Of a stretch of 64,000 nt of DNA, positions 25,721-36,202 are shown in pieces; the stretch's first letter is position 1; each line of letters starts with the position of its first letter. The stretch is from contig CP136062.1 in assembly GCA_032622095.1 (NCBI GenBank), forward strand, positions 133,195,282 to 133,259,281, in the 5' to 3' direction. Below the pieces are notes generated by a model. The model searched no databases. It had not been told where the DNA came from and saw nothing but the letters and a program-made list of their open reading frames with translations. The stretch is from Siphonodentalium dalli. Taxonomy: Eukaryota > Mollusca > Scaphopoda > Gadilida > Siphonodentaliidae. Position numbers and translations under genes: made by a program.

Positions 25721-26922
25721 TATATGGGGCGCCATCCCTGCAAATATTCGTTTTCGGAGATATCTCCTTGGATCCAAGCATATATCTGCTCGCAATATGG
25801 AGATATCTCCTCGGTTTCAAGGAGATATCTATGGGGCGCCATCCCTGCAAATATTCGTTTTCGGAGATATCTCCTCGTAATTCAGAGATATCTCCTCGGT
25901 TTCGAGGAGATATCTCCTTGGAATTGCAATTCCTAGCAGATATCTGCTTGGAATATGGTCCATTATGGAGATATCTCCTTGGACCCAAGGAGATATCTGC
26001 TTGGATTATGGAGATATCTCCTTGGATCCTATGAGATATCTCCTCGCAACTACGAGATATCTGCTTGAAATATTTCCAACGAGATATCTCCTTGAAACCG
26101 AGGAGATATCTCCATAATCCAAGCATATATCTGCTCGCATTATGGAGATATCTCCTTGAAATAGTTTTCAACGAGATATATCCTTGGACCCAAGGAGATA
26201 TCTCCATATTCCAAGCAGATATCTTCTTGAAAATATTCCAAGCAGATATCTGCTTGGATTATGGAGATATCTCCTTGGAAAACCGCGGCCATGAAATATT
26301 AATGATTTCTCCACAGTACATATACTGTTTCCAAAAAAATGGGAAAAACGTATATGTACTGTGGAGAAATCATTAATATTTCATGGCCGCCGTTTTCCAA
26401 GGAGATATCTCCATAATCCAAGCAGATATCTGCTTGGAATATTTTCAAGAAGATATCTGCTTGGAATATGGAGATATCTCCTTGGATCCTAGGAGATATC
26501 TCCTCGCAACTACGAGATATCTGCTTGAAATATTTCCAACGAGATATCTCCTTGAAACCGAGGAGATATCTCCATAATCCAAGCAGATATCTGCTTGGAT
26601 TATGGAGATATCTCCTCGGTTTCAAGGATATATCTCGTTGGAAATATTTCAAGGAGATATCTCGTTGGAAATATTTCAAGCAGATATCTCGTAGTTGCGA
26701 GGAGATATCTCCTAGGATCCAAGGAGATATCTCCATAATCGAAGCAGATATCTTCTTGGATTCAAAGGAGATATCTCCATAATGGACCATATTCCAAGGA
26801 GATATCTGCTAGGAATTGCAATTCCAAGGAGATATCTCCTCGAAACCGAGGAGATATCTCCGAATTACGAGGATATATCTCCGAAAACGAATATTTGCAT
26901 GGATGGCGCCCCATAAACATAT
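25721..26922. repeat. Large palindrome made of GGAGATATCTCC repeats
   Basis: About 38 GATATC sites occur in 1.2 kb, most within the 12-bp palindrome GGAGATATCTCC or the variants AGCAGATATCTGCT and GAAGATATCTTC. They are spaced about 20-40 bp apart by short linkers such as TTGGATCC, TCGGTTTC and TTGAAATATTTCC. The whole is a fold-back. The left arm starts TATGGGGCGCCATCC at 25830, preceded by a partial duplicate from 25723. The right arm ends GGATGGCGCCCCATA near 26915. A nearly perfect central inverted repeat (26287-26389) surrounds a core of about 26 nt. Long frames on both strands (for example 25677-26207 and 26299-26790, minus) only reflect the repeat, reading as recurrent GDIS and RYLL. 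I do not treat them as genes. Confidence 0.92.
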
Positions 26923-27830
26923 CCATACACTTATACATGACAGGAATTCTTGCAACTCATCGCGATATTCATACATATAACTGTTATATTCAAGTTCGAG
27001 AGTGTGTATATGCATGGTGGAACGAATAATTATTAAAAGGTACAGATGGCCTTCGTGGTGGGTATTGCTGTTAAAATTGTCACATCAGTTAAGACCGCCA
27101 TAAACAGAAAGAATAATTAAAAGGTATACAGTCTCCATTGTATACATAACCCGGATAAGATCATTTCTGCATTATTCGTTTTGCAATTCCAATATAATTT
27201 TCATACTGCCTCGGGTAGAGTTGAAACGACCCGGCATAGCAGAAAAACGGTATTTATATAAGCGATTCGGTTTCAACAATGATAATTGCATGAAGGTCGT
27301 TGATATATAACAATATGTTAACTCGAGTAAAGCTCTACTCAAGTGGAAACAAACGAGAAAGTTTGTCAAACAATAGGATTATGACAAAGCGTTGAGGCGT
27401 ATATATCGTATCGTTTCGCTGTGTCAAGAGTCAAAACAAACTGAATCTGCATGGTTAAACGCTAACATTTTATGAAAATATAATGAATGCTAACACACTC
27501 GTCAACACGTGAATCGATCCCCGAGTTCCGTGAATGTCATCCGTTGAATGACATGTCGCAAACCACCCCATGCATCACAATTTTGAGTTGATCGAAGTAA
27601 AATATACAGTTTTGAATAAAATTGGTCGATTTTATTTCCAACGTTTAGGTTGTATGGAACAATAATTAAAGCTTTGACATTTTGCACTGTTTCTGTTCAT
27701 GCATGCATGATTGATAGTAATTTCAATACCATTGGTTTCAATCATGAATAACGTATTGCGAAGACCTTGCGGGGCTTTAAAATATTCGTGACATAATGAC
27801 CTCTTCAAGTTCACATAGTCACAGTAACAG
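26923..27830. other. Low-copy DNA with one solo MITE end, no gene seen
   Basis: Apart from the fragment at 27037-27113, I recognise no family, array or coding domain. Several short frames overlap on the minus strand at 27172-27814 without a domain signature. Confidence 0.55.
27037..27113 (+). mobile_element. Solo end of the GGCCTTCGTGGTGGG MITE family
   Basis: TTAAAAGGTACAG leads into GGCCTTCGTGGTGGGTATT, then GTCACATC and ACCGCCATAAACAGAAAG. The same end opens the element at 32717-33033 and, reverse-complemented, closes the copies ending near 33033, 56103 and 60656. Only one end is present here. Confidence 0.7.
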
Positions 27831-28438
27831 TTTAAAGGTACCCAATCCGATCAGATGGTCCCCATCAAGATATATTTACACACTAAGTGTTGTCATCACT
27901 AAATCCAGCATTCTGATTGGTCGGCGCCCACGTGGCTAGTTGCAGTTATTTCTCGGTGAATGCGTAACGCCTCATAACTCTAAGCTAATAACACCATCGA
28001 TACGTCATTAGGTTTGGAAAGACGAACGCGTAATGCTTTGGGCGCATTTTGACTCGCGCAGGATTGACTTAATACATCATCGGGTTTCAACATGAAGAGA
28101 AATTGTTCCTATTAACTTTTGCCAAGGGTGCTATTGGGTATTTTGGGCTGATCTGGTCACGATACACTTTTCGATTTAAATATATTTACAAAAGCGGCTT
28201 TTTCGCTAAATGTATATAAATATAAGGATTAACTGTCATGTGGACTATTTTTATGGAGATGTAACGGTGAGGTAAGTGGACATAACTTGTATGTAAAACC
28301 CTTCGGGTTTTACACAAGTTATGTCCACTTACCTCACCGTTACATCTCCATAAAAACAGTCCACATGACAGTTAATCCTTATATATAACAACAACAACAT
28401 TTCTTCTAAATACGCTTTAGTTATCAGAATCGATTAAC
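27831..28438 (+). mobile_element. TTTAAAGGTAC-type MITE interrupted by element E
   Basis: It starts TTTAAAGGTACCCAATCCG with GGTCCCCATC, is interrupted at 27871-28383, and resumes with AACAACAACAACATTTC and TTATCAGAATCGATTAA. The related copy at 23028-23133 has the two halves contiguous, so the 513-bp interruption is an insertion. The bases at the junctions (AAGATA before, TATAAC after) are compatible with a TA target duplication. Confidence 0.7.
27871..28383 (+). mobile_element. Hairpin-ended element E, copy 2
   Basis: This 513-bp element begins TATATTTACACACTAAGTG and includes CAGCATTCTGATTGGTCGG and CCACGTGGC. It ends in a 163-bp hairpin (28221-28383) whose apex is TGTAAAACCC, TTC, GGGTTTTACA. 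It is the inverted partner of 23181-23694. Because it splits another repeat cleanly, it is a discrete mobile unit rather than the arm of an unrelated inverted duplication. It has no coding capacity. Confidence 0.8.
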
Positions 28439-28556
28439 TGCAACAACATTTCAACATGAAAGTGTCAATGACACTGTAGCTCAACTTAGGTAGGGAAATA
28501 ATTTAATGGTTGACAGTAAATGGAGGAATAGGAAAGGTGCTAATTGAAATGTCTAA

Positions 28557-30519
28557 CCTGCGCCAAAGGATTTAGTGAGTAAAATACAAGATGGCTGCTG
28601 GTGGCCATGTTTTTTGGCCAATTGACCCCAAAAGGACTCGTTCCCATCTACGTGTCATTGTTAACATCCATGACAAATTTTATGAAGATCTGACCAAAGC
28701 TACGACCTACAAACTTCATGATGATCAGACGAACAGTACGACCTGTAGACCGCGCCAATGGATTGAATGTTGAAATCCAAAATGGCCCGCGCGAAAGGAT
28801 TTAGTCATGAAAAGAGTAAAATCCAAGATGGCTGCTGGCGGCCATGTTTTTGGACAGAATGACCCCAAAACGACTCATTCCCATCTACATGTCATTGTTA
28901 TCATCCATGACAAATTTCATGACCATCTGACCAAAGCTACGACCTGTAGCCCGCACCAAAGGATTTAGTCATGCAAAGAGTAAAATCCAAGATAGCTGCT
29001 GGCGGCCATGTTTTTTGGCTGAACAACCCCAAAATCACTCGTTCCCATCTACATGTCATTATTAACATCCGTGACAAATTTCATGATGATCAGACGAACA
29101 TTACGACCTGTAGCCCGCGCCAATGGATTGAATCTTGAAATCCAAGATGGCTGCCAGCGGCCATGTTTTTTGGCCGAATGACCCCAAAATGACTCATTCC
29201 CATCTACATGTCAATGTCAACATTCATGACAAATTTCATAAAGATTAGACCAAGGTACAACCTGTAGCCCGCGCAAAAGGATTTAGTCATGCAAAGAGTA
29301 AAATCAAAGATGGCTGCTGGCAGCCATGTTTTTTGGCCGAACGACCCCAAAATCACTCGTTCCCATCTACATGTCATTATTAACATCCATGACAAATTTC
29401 ATGATGATCAGACAAACAGTACGACCTGTAGCCCGCGCCAATGGATTGAATCTTGAAATCCAAGATGGCTGCCAGTGGCCATGTTTTTTGGCCGAATGAC
29501 CCCACAATGATTCGTTCCCATCTACATGTCAATGTCAACATTCATGACAAATTTCATAAAGATTAGACCAATAGTACAACCTGTAGCCCGCGCCAAAGGA
29601 TTTAGTCATGCAAAGAGTAAAATCCAAGATGGCTGCGGGCGGCCATGTTTTTTGGCCAAACGACACCAAAATCACTCGTTCCCATCTACATGTCATTATT
29701 AACATCAATGACAAATTTCATGATGATCAGGCGAACAGTACGATCTGTAGCCCGCGCCAATGGATTGAATCTTGAAATCCAAGATGGCTGCCAGCGGCCA
29801 TGTTTTTTGGCCGAATGACCCCAAAATGACTCGTTCCCATCTACTTGTCAATATCAACATTCATGACAAATTTCATAAAGATCAGACCAAAGCTACGACC
29901 TGTAGCCCGGGCCAAAGGATTTAGTCATACAAAGAGTAAAATCCAAGATGGCTGCTGGCGGCCATATTTTTAGGCCGAACGACCCCAAAATCACTCATTC
30001 CCATCTACATGTCATTGTTAACATCCATGACAAATTTCATGATGTTCCGATCGAAGCTACGACCTGTAGCCCGCGCCAAAGTATTTAGTCATGCAAAGAG
30101 TAAAATCCAAGATGGCTGCTGGTGGCCATGTTTATTGGCCGAACAACCCCAAAATGACTCGTTCCCATCTACATGTCAATATTAACATCCATGACAAATT
30201 TCATGATGATCAGACGAACAGTACGACCTGTAGCCCGCGCCAATGGATTTAATTTTGAAATCTAAGATGGCCGCCAGCGGCCATGTTTTTTGGCCGAATA
30301 ACCCCACAATGATTCGTTCCCATCTACATGTCAATGTCAACATTCATGACAAATTTCATGAAGATCAGACCAAAGGTACAACCTGTAGCCCGCGCCAAAG
30401 GAAATTGTTGACGGACACACGGACACACGGACACACGCACACACGCACACACGGACACACGGACGACGGACGCCAAACCATGGCAATAGCTCAAACTTAC
30501 AAAAGTAAGTTGAGCTAAT
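28557..30519 (+). mobile_element. Minisatellite element with alternating 164/155-bp units and a terminal hairpin
   Basis: Eleven or so units carry CCAAGATGGCTGC, GGCCATGTTTTTTGGCCG, GACCCCAAAAT, CATCTACATGTCA, GACAAATTTCATGA and ACGACCTGTAGCCCG. Unit anchors at 28825, 28989, 29144, 29307, 29462, 29626, 29781, 29945, 30109 and 30264 alternate about 164 and 155 bp, so the true period is a ~319-bp dimer with one double-long step. One unit type ends GATTTAGTCATGCAAAGAG and the other ends TGGATTGAATCTTG. After the array come GGAAATTGTTGACGG, a GGACACAC run, ACGGACGCC, CCATGGCAATAGCTC and the hairpin AAACTTACAAAAGTAAGTT ending GAGCTAA. Other copies lie at 57205-57300, 62466-62747 and 62907-63595. 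The class is unclear. CTAA after a hairpin recalls Helitron 3' ends, but the spacing is not typical. Confidence 0.85.
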
Positions 30520-30747
30520 AATGCTAACCTGTACGTCAACTGTGTATTTCCCAAAACGTGTTATAATTTATCAACATTTTGTTCAACGAAATATGGCCGT
30601 ATTATCACTTGAGTATAACGAAATTTGGCCGTATTACCACTTGATTTTAGAGTTATTCATCTTCATCCGCAATTTTGTCCAAGACCGTCCGTTTGACGAC
30701 GTTCTTATGGGCCACAAATAATTGCACATCTCGAGAAATAACAAACG

Positions 30748-30852
30748 TCAAAAATAGATATCTGATCACTCTGAGCTTCGATGCGTGGGTTCCTCGACTC
30801 GAATCAAATATTGTTCCCCCCCCCCCCCCCAAGACAAAGAAATAGTAACTTG
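30748..30852 (+). mobile_element. Half copy of the 41-kb hairpin MITE
   Basis: CTGATCACTCTGAGCTTCGA, GGGTTCCTCGACTCGAATC and AAAGAAATAGTAA match the right arm of the hairpin at 41103-41275. The run corresponding to ACCCCC has expanded to C15 (30816-30830). The left arm is absent. Confidence 0.75.
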
Positions 30853-31174
30853 GGAGCGTTAATTCGGATAGCGCATAAAAACGTCCACACGAGACCGATG
30901 TAAATAGTAATAATATATATAACAATGTTGACAATTATTCAACACAATTCATCACATGCCCCCTCTATACAATCGGACACCTCGGTACTTTTCGTCAATT
31001 CCGAGGAATGTAAGCTTGTGAAACAGCTTTCTGTTACAGTGTGTCTCAGCTCTGTCTACTAAATGTATGTTCTTGTCAGACTATGTTGACGTTGATGGTT
31101 GCATTTTGGATTTGATGCGCTTGTCAAGAGTACGCTAGTACTCTATATACAATATTCTCCACGGATTCATTGAA

Positions 31175-31285
31175 AGGACACTTGCGCGTGTCGTCCATGT
31201 ATTGTATTGTATAATTATGTATTATCTTCTCATAATATCATGTAACATGATTTACTTGAGAAATAAACATTTGAACTTGAACTTT
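31175..31285 (+). mobile_element. 3' tail of a LINE-like retroelement
   Basis: CTTGAGAAATAAACATTTG followed by AACTTGAACTT gives an AATAAA signal at 31262 next to a short tandem tail. This is the usual look of CR1/L2-type 3' ends. No reverse-transcriptase sequence is recognisable upstream, so it is a 5'-truncated fragment. A true gene 3' end is the alternative. Confidence 0.5.
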
Positions 31286-32716
31286 GTCCATCACAACAAG
31301 ACAACACATAAACAACCATGTACATTTTTTAAATCAGAATTATGACACGTTGATAACATACTATTATCATTCGCAAGTATACATGACATATTTCATGTGT
31401 GAGGAGTTGCGCATATGTTATGTTCAAGGGGGAGTCTGAAGGCATTATGCTATTCATTATCCGTGGTTCTGACTAAGTTTTACATTGCATGCGCAAAACA
31501 TATCGACAGCAACTAGAAGTCGGTTAAATTGACCCAGAAAGATTCGGCCAATTCCAATTGACCCAGTGAAGATAACACTGCTATTGAAAAGAAGAATGAC
31601 AGCTAGAGATATGAATAATTCTTAAATTCTAAACACCAAGAAGATAAAACGGTCGTAATTCAAGATAAAGAGGCCACACGAATCAACAACATGGCCTTCC
31701 ACAACCAACTGGAAAGAGCTGGAGCAACATTATATATATATATATATATGTGCTCTATTATAGCAACGAAATCAGCAGCAACACAATATCCCAATAATAT
31801 TATTGACGCCCAGATAAGCTGGAATTGCAACCGCTGCAATTTTGGGGCCTTGTATTCTATGTATAGAACTGAAGTTAAAATCAGGGTGAAGTATATACAT
31901 ATATAGCTTCCAACTCAAATGTATAAAATGTCGTGCAACATGTTCTATTTGTTGCTCAATACATTCTAAAATGTATTGTCAATGGGACATATTTTCATGT
32001 TCTCACAACTTAGCAGTGGATCTGTTAATTCCAAACACTTTAAAACAAAGGACCACCGCCAAGGATTTGGGTGAGTCGATTTATAATTGATGATAATCTT
32101 TCAGATAGTGAACACCTACAATTTTGCGGTAAATCGGTGGTTGTTGACCAAATTCAGTTTTAGTTCTGCTATCTTGTGTCGGTGTTTGTTTTCCGTATCA
32201 GAAGTGCCCCATAATCACTCTTCAGAATATAGTATACATAAACTTTTACTTAGTTGTCGGAATCTGAATGGGACAAAACTTTGATATGAACTATGTAGAA
32301 CGCCATAATCTGCTATAATAATAAGTGTATATCTTCGTGACCTTATAACCATTAGTTATGTGGAGCTTGGACGATGATGCAAATTTTATTTTAAAAAGTC
32401 CCTTTGTCCTTCAAATGATGGGTTGTGAACGTTCTCTTTCATGCGTAACTAATTTGCAATTCATGTATAGTATAGTTGGAAATGGGCACATCAAATCATC
32501 TCGTAAGAGCTAGGTTTTTTAAGAAGTTTGACACAGTCCATGCATGGTTTAAATGTTTAGCCAGATACCCGTCCATGTATGAGATTAGCAATTTATATCG
32601 CGAGAATTAATTGTCACATGGACCATCCATCTTTGTGCTGTATGTTCATCCGCATGTTCACCAGATTGCATGCTACATTTTCCAATTAATAATGGCATTA
32701 AATTGTATACATGAAC
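31286..32716. other. Low-copy AT-rich DNA, no gene seen
   Basis: Contains a (TA)n run at about 31730-31749. The open frame at 31691-31906 runs through that microsatellite and shows no domain. No other repeat or gene is recognised. Confidence 0.55.
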
Positions 32717-33033
32717 GTAAAGGCCTTCATGGTGGGTATGCTGTTAAAATAGTCACACTGGTTAAAACCGCCATGAACAATCAGATAGACATATTTTGTT
32801 CGTATACCCACTAATAAATATCGCGTAATATAGTATGCTATTTTCAAGTTTGTACGCTGTGTTATGCAAAAGCCATGCAGGTTCTGTAACATTTTTGGGC
32901 CTTTACTTACATTTATGATTGGTATAAAAACAAAATATTTCTATATTTTAATATTCTTTCTGTTTATGGTGCTTTTAACGGATGTGACTGTTTTAACAAC
33001 GATACCCACCGCGAAGGCCACGTGTGCCTTTAA
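32717..33033 (+). mobile_element. Complete MITE of the GGCCTTCGTGGTGGG family
   Basis: The left end AAAGGCCTTCATGGTGGGTA, GTTAAAATAGTCACAC and AACCGCCATGAACA is matched in reverse complement by the right end: TTTCTGTTTATGGTGC, GATGTGACTGTTTTAAC, ATACCCACCGCGAAGGCC, CCTTTAA. Terminal inverted repeats are about 80 bp and imperfect. Short frames on both strands are fragments of the repeats. No transposase is present. Confidence 0.75.
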
Positions 33034-33899
33034 AAGCACGTATCTATAGCCAGGAACAGAGCGGATGCGAACTATAAAATTTTATTCGATATATACTGGT
33101 ATAAGTTTATACTTGATTAAGTAATATACACATTGTGTGCCACTGTAAACATATGAAGTGAAGACATGGCTTGGCATCAGATTAGTGTTTCTTGTCCATA
33201 CTATTTTGACGATTATATTTCTTGTTAAGTTCTGATAAAAAAAAAAAAAAGCTACAGTGCTTATAGCCATGATCATCACTATTGTACAAATGATTGGAAA
33301 ACAGCTCCAAATCTGTCAAAAGGCACATTTCCTCCCTTGTCTCTCGTGGCAGTGAGCAATTAAGAGGGTCATATTGTCCCAAATGGCCAGTTGCTTATGC
33401 GTATAGTTCATTTGGTTGCATCATGCAGATCATGCTTGATAACTCGAAGGATACCATGCAGTAGTTTATATCCACGCCGTTCTGATAAACTGGAAATGCA
33501 AACAGTTTGAATATTCTGAATACGTTTTCAAAAGCAGAAAATAATTAGATCCAAACCAAAAGCCCATTAATATATAGGAGATGTTGATGGCCAGATATCG
33601 GACAAAGTCCAATGATCGTCTCTGGTATATTTTGAGCGGTAACTAATAAAGAGCGTTCGAAATGATGACATTTTGTGCTCGTTTTCAACGCAAAACCGAT
33701 GGATGCTAGATTTAGTTATGTCCCCGATGCCTGTGCCACATATATGAATAACGGTAATTGCAAGTAAGTTTCCCTTATCATTTGCTGGGTAAGCTGAACA
33801 TTGGAATCATTACAATAAGAAATGCATCACATGCCAGAAGAGATCGATTACCAAAGATTGGTAATAACATTTAGCTTAAATCCCCATAATGATTATCAC
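33034..33899. other. Low-copy DNA, no gene seen
   Basis: An A14 run lies at about 33238-33251. Nothing else is recognised on either strand. Confidence 0.55.
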
Positions 33900-34420
33900 C
33901 TATTCTTTTTATAATGCCTTGATATACGGTTTTATAGCAATATATGACATAAAATATGATTAAAATACTATAATTTATCACCGTTTGGAACATCTGTGGC
34001 TCAGAAGGTCCCCATATATAGAGTAATAGAAAATAGCTGAAATCATAGAAACATTTCCCCCGTGTCGCTCCCAGACTGCAACATAATTCAAACTAAGATA
34101 TGGAGTTATTCCCCTTCCATTGAATATTATAGACTTTGCAGTACATTCCATATGGAACTTAAGCACAGAAACCACGTCGGTATATCAACAAAAACAACAC
34201 GTTCCCCTTCCATTGAACACAATAGACTTTGCGGAAACTTAAGCACAATGAACACGTCGGTACCTCAACAAAAACAACATGTTCACAGTTTATTACACCT
34301 GATAAGTTGATAATACAATGTTTTGTAGCTTCCTCTTCAAATGGTATATAATATGGCATATATTGTATATAATGTGACCGGGTGGTTCGAAAATTGAAGG
34401 AGCCCTTAAAATAATAGATT
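33900..34420 (+). mobile_element. Dispersed element without internal array (copy 2 of the 19618-21430 family)
   Basis: Shares AATGCCTTGATAT, GATTAAAATACT, CTCAGAAGGTCCCCAT, ACGTCGGTATATCAACAAAA, GTTCACAGTTTATTAC and ATGGTATATAATATGGCATA with copy 1, in the same order. A segment containing CCCTTCCATTGAA, AGACTTTGC and ACGTCGGTA occurs twice here (about 34112-34200 and 34203-34280). The 161/175-bp array present in copy 1 is missing. This pair shows the element in array-bearing and array-free forms. Confidence 0.7.
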
Positions 34421-36202
34421 TCGCCACATCCACATTCACGTTCATATCTTAAATGTGCCAGGAAACCACGCAGCATATCGGGTATTGTGTAAGATTAGGG
34501 TAGGTTGATACTGGCATTTCGTGTAACAAGATAATATATTTAACAATTAATTCTATATAGCCCAAACTATTTCCACGATCGGGTGCTCGCTCTGAACTTC
34601 TAAGTGACAACAGCAAATATATAGGCTAAGAGGTAAATAGATAGTGGGTGTTCTTGGTACATGTAATGATAAGGTATACGAACCTCATCATATAATACAA
34701 AACAATGGTCACGGTTTGACAGTGTTTGCGAACAATGCACCCCATGCATGAACAGTATTTATAAACGGTGGAGCAACCTCAGATATTTGAGATATGTATA
34801 TATATAAACAAATAAATGTGGTTGGAGTTTTCCTACCGACCCTATTTTAGACCCCCCCCCCCCCCACCATAAAGTTTGTTCGTTGTTTTAAGAATTTGGA
34901 ATTTGTTATAACATGTTTCATAATAGACAAAAAAACACTTATCAATGTTCCAGAATGGATTGATTTCTCAGTCAAAGCATTACAATATATGCAAAGACAA
35001 TAAAATTAATATAGCTAAACCCTATAGGTAAAAGATAACACATTAAAGCCCCAAGAATATGTCAAACTAAATTGAAAAAATAAAGCTTTAAGCCTATATA
35101 TACTTACTGACCCTAATTTAGAATGGCTTGTAACACCACAATGCATCTAAATTTCTTTGGCCTAATAAATATTTCTGTGAAATTAGATACCATAATGCAA
35201 CACTTAAGAGTAAATAAAAACACTATAGCTAAAATTGGTTAATCGGTTCTGCTCATGTTAAACGAACATTACTCATTTGAGCTTCCAAACATTGTCTATG
35301 TAATTTGGAAGTATAGGTAAAAGATAGTTTGACAAATATTCGGAAAGACTTAAATTGCCATGCATGGTCACAGCCATTTCCCAGCTGTTTTAAATTGTTT
35401 TCACATAAGAAGACATTGTTGAGAGAATGTTGATAAGAACTGTGTGTGTTTGTTATAATACATTTTGTACATGTATGTATATGATACTCATCAGACTCTT
35501 GCAACTGCCCATTGAGGTGTTTTGCAATAAATTCTGGTATCTTGTAAGTGAAAGAAACGCTCTTTATTATACGCTCAACAGTGAATTATAGAAAAAAACG
35601 CGTTTAGATAAATATCGATATCACCCAGAAGGGGATATAGAAGAATATACTTTCACACTAGCTCGCGCGTGCGACCGATTCATTTGCGTGTACCAATGCG
35701 CGCTACCGGAATATTTCAATCCGTCAATGTTTATTTCCAGGCTTCTCAGAATCATAACGTTACAAATGAAATGAACCCCAATGCAAATCCAAAGCGTTTC
35801 AAACGTATTCACGACAGCGATTGAATTTATTGAAATGTGTTTACAATTTCGAGCCGGTGTTTCCTGGTGTACTGTTTCCGGTTTAATTTATCATTCTAAG
35901 TTTGTGTTGAAGAAGGGCAAAGTGAAAGAACCCATTGTGATATTCTAAATTATATTATATTCATTGATATTATTACATTTATAATTAAAATATATTTTAT
36001 GTTGAAATTCGACATATTTATGGGGGGAAATAAAGGGAAGAATACGGGAACTATATGTTTTATTCTGCGGATGGTGAAGTAGCATTGCGTAAATAGGCAG
36101 CGATCAGCTGATGGCTTCAAAAATAATGCATCGATTGAAGACCATTGTGAGATCAATTATCGTCGTAAATGGTGAATTTCTTTGAAAATGCGTATAATAA
36201 AA
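34421..36202. other. Low-copy AT-rich DNA, no gene seen
   Basis: Contains a C14 tract (34852-34865). A small palindrome, CTTCCAAA at 35282 and TTTGGAAG at 35304, also occurs in related form at 44633-44663. There is a weak internal duplication around ACCCTATTTTAG (34840) and ACCCTAATTTAG (35112). No coding domain is seen. Confidence 0.5.

Noticed and set aside
25677-26790. Long minus- and plus-strand open frames (up to 176 codons) reading as recurrent GDIS/RYLL repeats
   Set aside because: They arise from the palindromic GATATC repeats, which give similar frames on both strands. There is no start context, domain or codon signal independent of the repeat.
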